Numbered from the stretch's first letter, positions 14,716-23,794 are shown. The stretch is DNA of 32,352 nucleotides from DATNPX01 sp036702975 (GCA_036702975.1 DATNPX010000046.1:1-32352), one strand, 5' to 3'. The notes: a model not told the origin generated them from the sequence alone. Program-made: numbers and translations.

Positions 14716-16350
14716 ATGCTTGGCAAAGAAGTATTTTTGCAGGCTCGCCCTCAGAAGCAGAAAGCGCTTTTTGGCGTGTCCTGGTTCTATCCCAACACTT
14801 ATTTGGTTGGGATGTCCGGACTTGGCTATCAGTTAGTCTGGCGACTTCTGGATGAAGTTCCCGACATTATTGTCCGGCGTGGCTTTACAGACACAGAAGA
14901 GCCAGGTGAAAATGGAGAGCTAGTTGGTTTTACGCTGAGCTGGGAGCTCGATTTTGTGAACGTAATCGATGTTCTAAGAAAGCATGGCATTCCGATCACG
15001 GCCAAGGAACGTCATCGAGAACATCCTCTGGTTTTTGGCGGTGGGCCGGTTCTCTCTGCCAACCCAGAACCTTTTAGCGATCTGTTTGACGTTATTTTAA
15101 TAGGCGATGCAGAAACAGCAGTGCCTGCATTTATAGGCGGCTGGAAGCAAGCCCGTTTTGCTGCGACGAGGCAAGAACAGCTGGAGATTCTCAGCACCAT
15201 GTCCGGTATCTACGTGCCAAGTCTATACGAAAGCGACTATCAAGATACCGACCGAACTCTGCTTGAAACGCGCCCAATAGTGACATCTACGCCAACTCGT
15301 GTGCAGAAACAGATCTTTTCGCCGCCGCCTGACTATGTCGCGCACTCAGTAATCTTGTCACCCGATACCGCCTGGGGTGACATGTTTCTGGTAGAGATCG
15401 CCAGGTCTTGCCCGCAGGAATGTCGATTCTGCCTAGCAAGCTATCTGACAAGACCATTCCGCCCGAGCAACGTCGAAGCAGTCGAAAATGCCATTGAGCT
15501 GGGCTTGCGACATACGAAGAAAATCGGTCTACTTGGACCTTCAGTTACCGAACACCCGCAATTCGATACAATCGCCGATAGTCTTCTAAAACGTCCTGAT
15601 ACTCAAATATCCATAGCCTCGATTCGAGCCGACACGGTCTCAGACAACGTATTGAAGATGCTGCGCGGCTTGGGACAGCGGTCTGTCACTATCGCAATAG
15701 AAAGCGGTTCGCAGCGCCTGCGCGACATAATGAAGAAAAATCTGACCGAAGCTGAAATTGAAAACGCACTAAACCTTCTCGATGCACACGGCTTCGAATC
15801 AGTGAAGTTTTACGGCATGGTGGGCTTGCCGCATGAATTGGACAGCGATCTAGAACAGACCATTGCCCTAATGAAGAATTTGAAAAAGAAGCATCGGAGG
15901 ATGCGCATCGTATTTGGTGTCAGTTCCTTCGTACCCAAAGCGCAAACCCCATTTCAACGATTCGGCAGAGACAAGCGCGCAGGCGAAAAACTAGACTACA
16001 TGCGCAAAAACTTAGCTAAAATAGGCATTGATGTGCGACCGGAAAGCCATAACTGGAGCGACATTCAGGCAGCGATCTCGCGAGGAGACAGACGGCTTGT
16101 ACCTCTGCTCAAAGAAGCAGCCGCAACTGGCGGCAAACTGGGAGACTGGAAAAGGGCGTTCCGTAACAGGGAAAAGCACGTGCCAGATCTTGATTACTAT
16201 GCGTTTCGAGAGATGCGTCTTAACGAGCCGATGCCCTGGTCTCACCTTATGGAGAGTCAAAAAATAGATTTTCTCGAAAAACATGTCAATGCCGCCAACA
16301 CTGCGGCACAAATCCATTTAACTCAGGACTTAAAGTTGAAAAGCTTATAG
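14716..16350 (+). CDS. Radical SAM protein with N-terminal cobalamin-binding-like domain
   Basis: 544 residues. The N-terminal part (about 15-150) looks like a Rossmann-type B12-binding-like domain (GMSGLGYQLVWRLLDEVPDI, LVFGGGPVLSANPEPFSD, FDVILIGDAE). The central radical SAM domain has CPQECRFC around residue 231, the CxxxCxxC cluster that binds a 4Fe-4S centre, then GLLGPSVTEHP, ISIASIRAD, IAIESGSQRLRD and KFYGMVGLPHE, as in methylthiotransferase- and Mg-protoporphyrin-cyclase-like enzymes. The substrate is unknown. No strong ribosome binding site precedes the ATG at 14716, which lies close behind the terminator, so a short leader is possible. The eIF-2B-like gene follows after 40 bp on the same strand, probably in one transcript. 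Confidence 0.88.
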   Translation: MLGKEVFLQARPQKQKALFGVSWFYPNTYLVGMSGLGYQLVWRLLDEVPDIIVRRGFTDTEEPGENGELVGFTLSWELDFVNVIDVLRKHGIPITAKERHREHPLVFGGGPVLSANPEPFSDLFDVILIGDAETAVPAFIGGWKQARFAATRQEQLEILSTMSGIYVPSLYESDYQDTDRTLLETRPIVTSTPTRVQKQIFSPPPDYVAHSVILSPDTAWGDMFLVEIARSCPQECRFCLASYLTRPFRPSNVEAVENAIELGLRHTKKIGLLGPSVTEHPQFDTIADSLLKRPDTQISIASIRADTVSDNVLKMLRGLGQRSVTIAIESGSQRLRDIMKKNLTEAEIENALNLLDAHGFESVKFYGMVGLPHELDSDLEQTIALMKNLKKKHRRMRIVFGVSSFVPKAQTPFQRFGRDKRAGEKLDYMRKNLAKIGIDVRPESHNWSDIQAAISRGDRRLVPLLKEAAATGGKLGDWKRAFRNREKHVPDLDYYAFREMRLNEPMPWSHLMESQKIDFLEKHVNAANTAAQIHLTQDLKLKSL

Positions 16351-16390
16351 ACTGGAAAGATAGCTTCACAGATCTCACGAGGAGCGTCCG

Positions 16391-17350
16391 ATGGAAAAAT
16401 TTGAGCACATTAAAGAGCTTACAAAGCCCATACGCGAAGACTTGCAGTCTGGCGCCGCCGAGATCGCGCTAAGAGCGATTACCGTCTTTCAAACAGTTTT
16501 GGCGGGACCAGAAAATAACAGTGCCGAAAACCTGAAAGAAGCTCTAAATTTCACCGTTCAAGAGCTACTTAACGCCCAACCAGCTATGGCTCCATTGTTC
16601 TACCTGTGCAATTCGGTCCTGCTGGCAATCAGCAACGCTAAAACCGTGGCGGACATCGACAAAGATTGTCAAGACGCCCTGCAAAATTTCGAGCGCACTC
16701 TCTGCGACAGCGCCGCTGGCATCGCCGAAAAAGTTTTCGAGCTAATTCCTCCAGGCGATCTTGTTTTCGCCTACAGCTTCAGCTCGACGGTTGTCAGCAG
16801 CCTGCTAAACGCCAGGGCAAAGGGAAGATACTTCCGCGTTGCCTGCACCGAATCGAGACCGAGCTTGGAAGGACGCAAGCTAGCCAAACAGCTGTCACAA
16901 GGGAACATCGAAGTTATCCATACATTCGACAGCGCCATGTCGCTGGTCCTGCCCAATTGTAAAGCTGCATTCATGGGATGCGATTGCCTTGGCATTCCGG
17001 GCGTGGTCAACAAAGTTGGCTCATTTATGCTCGCCTTGGCCTGCAAAGAGCTCAAGATTCCACTTTACGTCTTGGCTGGTTCTGAAAAAATCGTAGGTGA
17101 GGACCGCCTATTCGAGTTTGAAAGACACGAACGCCCAGGTGAGGAGATCTGGCAAACTCTTCAGTTTGATGGCAAAGACGGTATTCCTAAAGGAGTGCGC
17201 GTACTCAACCATCAATTCGAGTTGGTGCCACTAAATCTAGTCACTGGCGTCGTAACGGAAAAGGGCGTCCTGAAAGAAAAAGACATCGAAAAATATGTCA
17301 GAACGACGAAGGTGCATGAGTCGTTAAAGCTAGAGCCGGTCACATTCTAA
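16391..17350 (+). CDS. eIF-2B alpha/beta/delta-like protein (possible sugar-phosphate isomerase)
   Basis: 319 residues from an ATG with GAGGAG 6 nt upstream. The C-terminal half (about 130-315) has the fold signatures of the eIF-2B/MtnA/ribose-1,5-bisphosphate isomerase superfamily: FAYSFSSTVVSSLL, VACTESRPSLEGRKLA, AAFMGCDCLGIPGVVNKVGSFMLALACKE and IPLYVLAGSEK. The Cys in GCDCLG sits where isomerases of this fold carry a catalytic Cys. The N-terminal half is helical. In bacteria such proteins are not translation initiation factors; a sugar-phosphate isomerase role is likelier but unproved. It lies between the radical SAM gene (40 bp upstream) and two exported-protein genes (14 bp gaps). Confidence 0.82.
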   Translation: MEKFEHIKELTKPIREDLQSGAAEIALRAITVFQTVLAGPENNSAENLKEALNFTVQELLNAQPAMAPLFYLCNSVLLAISNAKTVADIDKDCQDALQNFERTLCDSAAGIAEKVFELIPPGDLVFAYSFSSTVVSSLLNARAKGRYFRVACTESRPSLEGRKLAKQLSQGNIEVIHTFDSAMSLVLPNCKAAFMGCDCLGIPGVVNKVGSFMLALACKELKIPLYVLAGSEKIVGEDRLFEFERHERPGEEIWQTLQFDGKDGIPKGVRVLNHQFELVPLNLVTGVVTEKGVLKEKDIEKYVRTTKVHESLKLEPVTF

Positions 17351-17364
17351 TCCTAGGGGTACGT

Positions 17365-17889
17365 ATGCGACGAGATCTTCTTGCAGCCATTCTTCTATCA
17401 ACTCTTTTTTGTGCCACCGCCGCTGACGCCAAACTCGGCGAAGAGATCGATAAATACAAACAACGCGTAGCCAAAGCCTACACCTTGAAAAACCAAGCAA
17501 CCAAAGACGGGAAGACGAATTACTCGTTCGTCATTAACTCCGACCCCACTCTGGCTAAAGCCGCACCAGGTTTTGGCGGCGGTGTCACGATTACTGTAGA
17601 AGCTGGCAAAATCACGGGTCAATCGATGGTGTTGCGACTCGGGCAAAACAGCGACGTGGGTAGAGAGATAGCAGTCAGGTTTGCTCTGGACTTCGCTTTC
17701 GAGGCTCTAGGACGCGCAGTCCCAAAGACGAAAAAAGAACTCTCTGATGAGGTAACTTCATATCGCACTGTCATCAACAATGCTCTAGCAGGCGCGCCGC
17801 AAAATGTGCGGTATCCTAAATTGACAGGAAAGATTACGGTCTCGAAGACAGCAGACGGTAGCCTGGTACTGGCAGCGACTCCTGGGTAA
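17365..17889 (+). CDS. Exported protein of unknown function
   Basis: 174 residues from an ATG with AGGGG 5 nt upstream. A signal peptide (MRRDLLAAILLSTLFCATA, cleavage near ADA) is followed by a mature part rich in Lys, Ala and Thr with alternating beta-type segments (NYSFVINSDP, GGGVTITVEAGKITGQSMVLRLG, GKITVSKTADGSLVLAATPG). No family is recognised. It lies 14 bp after the eIF-2B-like gene and 14 bp before the TPR-protein gene, so it is almost certainly co-transcribed with them. It probably acts in the periplasm or outside the cell. Confidence 0.8.
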   Translation: MRRDLLAAILLSTLFCATAADAKLGEEIDKYKQRVAKAYTLKNQATKDGKTNYSFVINSDPTLAKAAPGFGGGVTITVEAGKITGQSMVLRLGQNSDVGREIAVRFALDFAFEALGRAVPKTKKELSDEVTSYRTVINNALAGAPQNVRYPKLTGKITVSKTADGSLVLAATPG

Positions 17890-17903
17890 TTGCGGAGAAA
17901 AGA

Positions 17904-19454
17904 GTGTTCAAACGGCTCGTACCGGTCATTGCAAACACCTTGCACTTACCGAGTCGAGTGTTGACTAGCTTTCTCATAGCCTCATGTGCTGTCGGTTGGC
18001 CGCTTCAAGCAACTTTCGCGAAAGAGAACTACTTGCCGAATAGCGGCAAGAATGGTAGTCAGCCTGATAAGAAAAATCCGAGCGCACCAGCACCAGACCG
18101 GTTTGTTCACTTCAACGGCAAGTTGGAAAAAGTGACTCCCATTGATGGCGGTCCTGGCATTGTCGTTTGCGACCCAGTCTGTAAAGACGCCAAAGACGAT
18201 ATGCCGGATATGAGCAGAGGATGTTCGGCCTGGCTGCAGTTTGCCATTGGCGGACAACCTCAGTTCGGTAAGACCCCTTTCTGGCGAAGTATAAGACGAG
18301 TGCAGTTACAGATGAAAAGGCAAGATTTGCGCTTCGAAAATACGAAAGAAGCGGGAAAGTTTGCGACGTTCCTGGGAGCCACTCACATTCTTCTCGGCAG
18401 CACTAGTGGCAGCGCCAAGAACTGCACTCTGAGCTATCAGCTCTACAAAGTCTCGAACATGTCTCCCGTCGGAGAGGCTATCACTATCACAGGCACACAA
18501 ACAGAGCTGCGCAATCAGCTACCCAAGATTGCCGGTTTGATCTGCCGCACTTTGCAAATCAAACCAGAGCACCTACCGGCCGCCGCGCCTGCGATACCGG
18601 AATTGGTGCTAATCGGAAAGGTGCAAGCGCGCCAGTTAGAGACCTCAACAGAAAAGCTGCGCGCAGAACTACGCCAACTACACTCATCTTCGGCGATTGC
18701 TAATTTTCTCTATCTCGATACAGCAACACCTCACGATCCGTTTCTAAAAGAGACTCTCGACACTCTAATCACACAGGAAACATCAAATGCCATTGTCATC
18801 GGCGAGGTAGGCTGGTTGGAAGGAAAGGTACTGCACTTCTATGCAAGGCGCATGGAAAATTGTTTCAAAACCTACCCTAAAAACTATCTGTTTAAATCAG
18901 CAGCTGTCTATTACTATCGGGGGTTGGGAAACAACAAGCAAGCACTAGAGGCAGCAAAGGAGTGCGTGCAATTGGCACCATTGAATCCTGATGCCTGGCT
19001 GACTCTCGCTCAGTCCTACAATCAGAGCGCCGACAGCCTTCGTGCTGGTCGCTTCCGAGGAGCAATGACTGAGGAGGAGAGAATTGAGTTGGAGAAACTC
19101 TATCCTTGCTGGTTGGGAGCTGCAGAGCGGGCGGTCTTTATCGATCCACTGTTCGCCAAAGCTTGGTTGAGAGTTTCGACAGCGGCAGCCTACGGTGGAT
19201 TTTTAGAAGAAGCTGACCGCGCCTTCGAACAAGCGATTACATTGGAGCGAGAGCGCTACAACACCTATGTATGGGGATTGCAGCTGTATCAGGCAAAGTG
19301 GTGCAACAAGCCAGAAAAGCTGCAACGAGTGGCTCTGACGGCTGCAAGCGACCCATCATTGAACGAAGCAGACAAGAAGAATCTTGCCCAGACTGTCCAG
19401 CAGCTGCCAGAAATCGCCAAGCTTATTACTGGGCAAAAAACTGCAGCGCGCTAG
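17904..19454 (+). CDS. Exported TPR-repeat protein
   Basis: 516 residues starting with GTG at 17904, with GGAG about 7 nt upstream. A signal peptide (to about residue 40, ending ATFAK) is followed by a Lys/Pro-rich linker and a central alpha/beta region (about 65-230) that I cannot assign, with several Cys residues (GIVVCDPVCKD, LICR). A C-terminal helical part (about 300-500) shows TPR-type motifs (AVYYYRGLGNNKQALEAAKECVQLAPLNPDAWLTLAQSY and AKAWLRVSTAAAYGGFLEEADRAFEQAITLE, each split here only in reading). TPRs bind partner proteins, so a scaffold role outside the cytoplasm is likely. It is the last gene of the four-gene cluster starting at 14716. Confidence 0.82.
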   Translation: MFKRLVPVIANTLHLPSRVLTSFLIASCAVGWPLQATFAKENYLPNSGKNGSQPDKKNPSAPAPDRFVHFNGKLEKVTPIDGGPGIVVCDPVCKDAKDDMPDMSRGCSAWLQFAIGGQPQFGKTPFWRSIRRVQLQMKRQDLRFENTKEAGKFATFLGATHILLGSTSGSAKNCTLSYQLYKVSNMSPVGEAITITGTQTELRNQLPKIAGLICRTLQIKPEHLPAAAPAIPELVLIGKVQARQLETSTEKLRAELRQLHSSSAIANFLYLDTATPHDPFLKETLDTLITQETSNAIVIGEVGWLEGKVLHFYARRMENCFKTYPKNYLFKSAAVYYYRGLGNNKQALEAAKECVQLAPLNPDAWLTLAQSYNQSADSLRAGRFRGAMTEEERIELEKLYPCWLGAAERAVFIDPLFAKAWLRVSTAAAYGGFLEEADRAFEQAITLERERYNTYVWGLQLYQAKWCNKPEKLQRVALTAASDPSLNEADKKNLAQTVQQLPEIAKLITGQKTAAR

Positions 19455-19458
19455 TGTG

Positions 19459-19494
19459 AAAAAAAACGCCACGACATCTTAGCCGCGGCGTCTT
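19459..19494 (-). terminator. Intrinsic terminator of the glutamate dehydrogenase gene
   Basis: On the minus strand the arms ACGCC (19491-19487) and GGCGT (19470-19466), with imperfect inner pairing, are followed by a run of eight T residues. It lies 22 nt past the dehydrogenase stop. The plus-strand side (TCTTT) is weaker but may also end the TPR gene transcript. Confidence 0.7.
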
Positions 19495-19515
19495 TGGGAA
19501 TCTAATATCAGCGCC

Positions 19516-20811
19516 TTACGGGTAGAGTCCACGCAATTTACGAGCTTCCATGATGCGTTCCAGAGCTAGACGCATAGCGGCATAACGTAAACTGCATTTG
19601 TACTTATTAGCAGTCTCGTAGACACGTTCGGCGGTGCGGTCATTCAGATCAGTCAGCTGTCTGTAGACTTCAGCCTCGGTCCAGAACAAACGCATGAGAC
19701 CTTGAACCCACTCAAAATAGCCGACAGTGACTCCGGCGGAATTGGCGAGAATATCGGGAACAACGGTGATACCATTCGATTCGAGGATATCGTCAGCCTC
19801 TGGGGTCGTCGGGGCATTTGCTCCTTCCACCACAAACCTGGCTCTTACTTTGGCAGCGTTGTTTTTGTGCAAAACATTTTGCACCGCGCACGGTGCCAAG
19901 ATATCACACGGCAACTCTAATAGCTCTTCATTAGAGATTCTATCGGCATCTTTAAAACCCTCGATCGAACCGTGTTCTTTTCTATGCTCGGCGAGCCTGG
20001 CCATATTGATGCCTTTTTCGTTATGCAAACCGCCGTTTGTGTCTGACACTGCCGTAACACGGAAACCTTCTTTGGAAAGAGTGTCAGCAACATAGTGTCC
20101 AACTTGACCAAGCCCTTGCACCACGACAGATGGCGCATTATCAGGGCTCGGCATATGACACACCACATGCTTAATGCTCAACGCCACCCCGAAGCCGACA
20201 GCTTCCAACAAGCTCAATGAACCACCGATGGAGCGCGGTTTTCCTGTCACCACAGATGGTACCGTATGTCCCATATTTACGCTGTAAGTGTCCATCACCC
20301 ACGCCATAGTCTGCTCGTTGGTGTTCAAGTCCGGACCAGCGATATCAGCAGAAGGACCAATCATGTCAATAATCTCGGAGGTATAACGGCGAGTAATACG
20401 CTCCAGTTCGCCAGGGCTCAAAGTTTGCGGATTAACGCGAACACCGCCATGTGCTCCACCGAAAGGAAGGTTGAGAAGCGAGCACTTCCATGTCATCAGC
20501 ATCGCCATCGCTGAGACTTCACCCAACGTAACGTCAGGATGATAGCGAAGACCGCCTTTACCGGGTCCAAGAGCCAAGTCGTGATGTACGCGGTAAGCAG
20601 TAAACGTGCGAACCGAACCATCGTCCATTCTGGCCGGCACAACCACCGACAGTGAGCGTTTTGGATGCTTGAGAGGTTCAATAGCGTTAGGTTCGAGTTT
20701 CATCATCTCCGCAGCTCGACTCAAACGTTGTTGAGCCATGATGAAATCGGGGGTTTCCCATTCATTTCCCTGATAGCTCTGAGTGTTTTTACTTTCAGAT
20801 GCAGTCGCCAT
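19516..20811 (-). CDS. Glutamate dehydrogenase homologue with the catalytic Lys replaced by His
   Basis: 431 residues, a normal length for hexameric Glu/Leu/Phe/Val dehydrogenase. The ATG at 20811 has GAGGG 4-5 nt upstream; the longer frame to 20907 is untypical. The substrate-domain residues GPGKGGLRYHP (Lys85), MTWKCSLL (Lys109) and AGPDLNTNE (Asp161) are kept, and the coenzyme domain has VVQGLGQVGHYVA. The signature that normally reads PxGGAKGG with the catalytic lysine reads LPFGGAHGGV: residue 121 is His (codon CAT, 20451-20449), two base changes from Lys. The family deaminates glutamate to 2-oxoglutarate; this copy may be inactive, altered or regulatory. It lies 100 bp after the formimidoyltransferase gene, whose product releases glutamate, on the same strand, with its own likely -10 box. 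Confidence 0.93.
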   Translation of the reverse strand: MATASESKNTQSYQGNEWETPDFIMAQQRLSRAAEMMKLEPNAIEPLKHPKRSLSVVVPARMDDGSVRTFTAYRVHHDLALGPGKGGLRYHPDVTLGEVSAMAMLMTWKCSLLNLPFGGAHGGVRVNPQTLSPGELERITRRYTSEIIDMIGPSADIAGPDLNTNEQTMAWVMDTYSVNMGHTVPSVVTGKPRSIGGSLSLLEAVGFGVALSIKHVVCHMPSPDNAPSVVVQGLGQVGHYVADTLSKEGFRVTAVSDTNGGLHNEKGINMARLAEHRKEHGSIEGFKDADRISNEELLELPCDILAPCAVQNVLHKNNAAKVRARFVVEGANAPTTPEADDILESNGITVVPDILANSAGVTVGYFEWVQGLMRLFWTEAEVYRQLTDLNDRTAERVYETANKYKCSLRYAAMRLALERIMEARKLRGLYP

Positions 20812-20854
20812 CTTGCCCTCGCATAAGTGTGTGTGGTTCCAGATACTTTGGATT

Positions 20855-20860
20855 ATTATA
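20855..20860 (-). promoter_or_regulatory. Consensus -10 box upstream of the dehydrogenase
   Basis: TATAAT on the minus strand, 44 bp before the ATG. The matching -35 position (CCTCTT-like at 17 bp) is weak. A hairpin-forming segment (20881-20907) lies between the upstream gene's stop and this box. It suggests independent transcription from the upstream gene. Confidence 0.4.
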
Positions 20861-20911
20861 AGCGCTTTCTCATGCCAAGAGGCTGGATTGGCTTGCCACC
20901 CAGCCAACCGG

Positions 20912-22624
20912 TCAGCTGGCGGTCGCTTTTATCTTGAGAGCGCTCTCCAGCGTCTCGAATGTCTTGTCTGTCAGCTGAGCAGCTTCCTTGCGAACTCGAA
21001 CGATAGTCGCTTCTGCCTGTGCCGCGACCTGCTTTTTCAATTCGCCCTCTTTGCCATCACGACCAAGACCGGATAAGTTGATGAGCACATTCATGTATGC
21101 ACCCTCTGCTGCTGCAACCGCATTCAATACCGCACAACCAGCGTCACTCAAAGAGTTAGGATTACCATCGGCTATCACTTTTTTAGCCAATTCCAGCAAT
21201 TCTTCCGTCGCGGTCAACACGCTTAGTGGCACTCGAATTGCTCGTTCGTTGGCAGCAAAAAGAGCATCATTGCGGAAGGCTACCTCACTCTCGCTGCTCT
21301 TTGGCAATCGGCGAGCTTCGACAATTTGATTGAAAGCCTGCGTGTCGTCATCGACCGCGCGCAAGAAAAACTCTTTAAGACGCTGCGCCCTGCTGGCTAC
21401 AGACTCCATCGCATCTTTGCATTTTTCAAACCCTTTCTTCTCAAAGGTAAGGTTGGCCACCATCGACGACAATCCGGCCGAGAGTGCGCCACAGAGAGCG
21501 GAAACGCTGCCGCCGCCAGGAGCCGGAGACTCGCTCGCCAACTCATCAACGAGTCTAACAACAGTTTTGTCGACCAATTTGTTAGCATCATCTCGAACTT
21601 TATATTCGATGATCTTCTCTTTCACATTGAACGAAGCCAGATCAGCCAGCCCGAGCGACTGCACTGCAACGGTCACAAGTTCCGATTCAGAGACACCAGT
21701 CGAACGTCCCTGCTTGCGCAAGTAGTGACGTCCAGCTTCGAGCATTGGTTCAAGAGGCACGAGCCCTACGATTTCGCTTCCGGTCACTCTCAGCCCCAAG
21801 CGCTCCGCCTCACGACAACACTCGTCAAAAGCCTGATGTAGAGAGGTTATTTTGTAATCAATTAAATTGATCGAGACTTGGGCTCTTTCATATTCATCTA
21901 CATACCAGCCTACTGCGCGGCAAGCTTTCAATATGCCCGGCTGTTTCACGGTATTGCCTTCAGCATCCTTAACGGTGCGGCCTTCGCTGTCTTTTTTGGC
22001 GCGACCGGCTTCGCGAATATTGAACGCAATATCATTGGCTAGCTTTTTCGAGCGTGTATTGAGGTTTACGTTATAAGCGATGAGAAAGGGGCGCGCACCA
22101 ATTACGGTGGCACCAGCTCCGGCGTTGAATTCAGGAGGTCCATAGTCCGGTATAAAGGCACCGGTTTTCATTTTTGAGGGGAGCGCCTCATATTCGCCTT
22201 TCCTGATGTCTGCCAGACTGACACGGTCCGGGCTCTTCGCAGCTTCGGCATACAAATAAACCGGTATCTTCAACTCCTCGCCCACGCGTTTGGCAAGTTT
22301 TTCCGAAAGCTCAGCACACTCAGCCATGCTGATGCCAGAGACGGGCACAAACGGACAAACATCGGTCGCCCCCATGCGTGGATGCTCACCAGTATGCTTG
22401 CGCATATCGATCAACTTCGCAGCCGTAGCGATTGCCTGGAACGCCGCCTCGACGGCAGCCTCTGGCTCGGCAACGAAAGTGACAACCGTTCGATTAGTGC
22501 TCCAACCTGGATCAACGTCCAGCAGTTTCGCTCCTGCCACAGACTTAATGGCATCAGTTATGGCATTGATGACCTTTTCGTTGCGTCCTTCGCTGAAGTT
22601 CGGAACACACTCGACTAAGCGCAT
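20912..22624 (-). CDS. Bifunctional glutamate formimidoyltransferase / formimidoyl-THF cyclodeaminase
   Basis: 570 residues, the size of the fused animal-type FTCD enzyme. The N-terminal transferase part (about 1-300; VECVPNFSEGRN, HTGEHPRMGATDVCPFVPV, VSLADIRKGEYEAL, DYGPPEF, VSINLIDYKITSLHQAF) moves the formimino group from N-formiminoglutamate to tetrahydrofolate, releasing glutamate. The C-terminal cyclodeaminase part (about 360-565; ESPAPGGGSVSALCGALSAG, DDDTQAFNQIVEA) converts formimino-THF to methenyl-THF and ammonia. This is the last step of histidine degradation. The ATG at 22624 has GGAGG 6 nt upstream. It sits 48 bp after the M50B gene and 100 bp before the glutamate dehydrogenase homologue. 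No hutH, hutU or hutI is in the window. Many bacteria split these two functions, so the fusion is notable. Confidence 0.95.
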   Translation of the reverse strand: MRLVECVPNFSEGRNEKVINAITDAIKSVAGAKLLDVDPGWSTNRTVVTFVAEPEAAVEAAFQAIATAAKLIDMRKHTGEHPRMGATDVCPFVPVSGISMAECAELSEKLAKRVGEELKIPVYLYAEAAKSPDRVSLADIRKGEYEALPSKMKTGAFIPDYGPPEFNAGAGATVIGARPFLIAYNVNLNTRSKKLANDIAFNIREAGRAKKDSEGRTVKDAEGNTVKQPGILKACRAVGWYVDEYERAQVSINLIDYKITSLHQAFDECCREAERLGLRVTGSEIVGLVPLEPMLEAGRHYLRKQGRSTGVSESELVTVAVQSLGLADLASFNVKEKIIEYKVRDDANKLVDKTVVRLVDELASESPAPGGGSVSALCGALSAGLSSMVANLTFEKKGFEKCKDAMESVASRAQRLKEFFLRAVDDDTQAFNQIVEARRLPKSSESEVAFRNDALFAANERAIRVPLSVLTATEELLELAKKVIADGNPNSLSDAGCAVLNAVAAAEGAYMNVLINLSGLGRDGKEGELKKQVAAQAEATIVRVRKEAAQLTDKTFETLESALKIKATAS

Positions 22625-22672
22625 GGCATCCTCCTGGATTGCTGGTCGGCTTTATCGTACCAGCTGCCAGGG

Positions 22673-23692
22673 CTATTTTTCGACTACCAAGGCTCCGGTT
22701 CCGCGACGAAAAAGCCGCTTGCCGTACGTGTGCCAGAGAGTAAAGCCGAGCATGGCACAAGACATGAGAAACCAGATCAATCCCCAGAAAAAGGCGGGAA
22801 TATGGGTTATCGTCTCCATCACCGACGCATCTGACCAGGCATTTGTCTGCAGAACACCGAGGTAAACCTGAACCAATAGAAAGACGGCGCTTAAACTGTT
22901 CAGCGCGGTTTGAATGGCCAGGAAGAGCACGACTAAATTGGCGCTACGAGAGTCAAGCTTTTTCGCCAACCAGCAAAGCGCAAAGGCCATTGCACCGCCC
23001 CACAATAGGCTAAAGAAGCCTTGGAAACCAGTAACGAAAATGTTCATTCCGACAAGCGTAAGTGAACACAAACCTATAGCAATTCCGATAGCACCCAATA
23101 AAAGCTTGGAGAACCGAGGAAATTGAGCCAAATAGATCAAAAGACAGCCAAAAACTGCAGTGCCTAAATAGCCCGCCTGTGCAGTAAAAAACTGAAGACC
23201 GCCAGCGTAGTAGGTCAATCCACCGTGACCGGCACCGTCTCCAACTATCGTCAACCCAGTTACGTGCCCACCCGTAAGAATGCAGACAAATGCGTGCCCA
23301 AGTTCATGAATCATGGTCGTGAACTGATTGATGGGCGTGAACAACCAGCTGATTCCCGGCGTTTGAGAGAGAATGAGGCTAAGGATTGTTATCAACCAAA
23401 AAGCCCAGGCATTAAAGCTTGAGGAGATTGAGACCTGTTTGCCAAAAATGTCGCCAGTTTTGGCATTAGGATTCAAGGCAAAGTCTGGGTTGTTGGATGA
23501 TACAAGTGAAGGAGAGCTGGAACCAGCAGCCAACTCAGCCGTCAGCTCGTTAAGGCGCCGCTCGACATCGTCTTGTTTGAGCTTGGTGGTCTTTTTCTGG
23601 GTCTCTTTTTTGAACAAATCCGGCAAACCTCGGCTAACCTTCAGGCTATCTTCTAACTCAATCTTAGAACTAAAACTGCGCTCGACTAGCAA
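22673..23692 (-). CDS. M50B-type membrane metalloprotease
   Basis: 339 residues. A charged cytoplasmic N-terminus (about 1-90, Lys- and Ser-rich) is followed by about eight transmembrane segments. The zinc motif HELGH (in TTMIHELGHAFVCILTGGHV) lies at about residues 130-134, and a second conserved block QAGYLGTAVFGCLLIYL follows, matching the M50B family of intramembrane-type peptidases. Substrates are unknown; relatives cut membrane-anchored regulators. The first available start is TTG at 23692 with no ribosome binding site, so the true start may lie further in. The next gene, formimidoyltransferase, begins 48 bp after its stop. It is divergent from the symporter gene. Family assignment is good; the biological role is unknown. 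Confidence 0.85.
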   Translation of the reverse strand: MLVERSFSSKIELEDSLKVSRGLPDLFKKETQKKTTKLKQDDVERRLNELTAELAAGSSSPSLVSSNNPDFALNPNAKTGDIFGKQVSISSSFNAWAFWLITILSLILSQTPGISWLFTPINQFTTMIHELGHAFVCILTGGHVTGLTIVGDGAGHGGLTYYAGGLQFFTAQAGYLGTAVFGCLLIYLAQFPRFSKLLLGAIGIAIGLCSLTLVGMNIFVTGFQGFFSLLWGGAMAFALCWLAKKLDSRSANLVVLFLAIQTALNSLSAVFLLVQVYLGVLQTNAWSDASVMETITHIPAFFWGLIWFLMSCAMLGFTLWHTYGKRLFRRGTGALVVEK

Positions 23693-23794
23693 TTCATAAT
23701 TACTGCATCATAATTGCCCCTCTCGACCGCTTCCGAAGATGCTTCAAGGTGCTATCCTGACTGGTTCGCCCCCAAAGTCTCTCTTTCGTGATTC

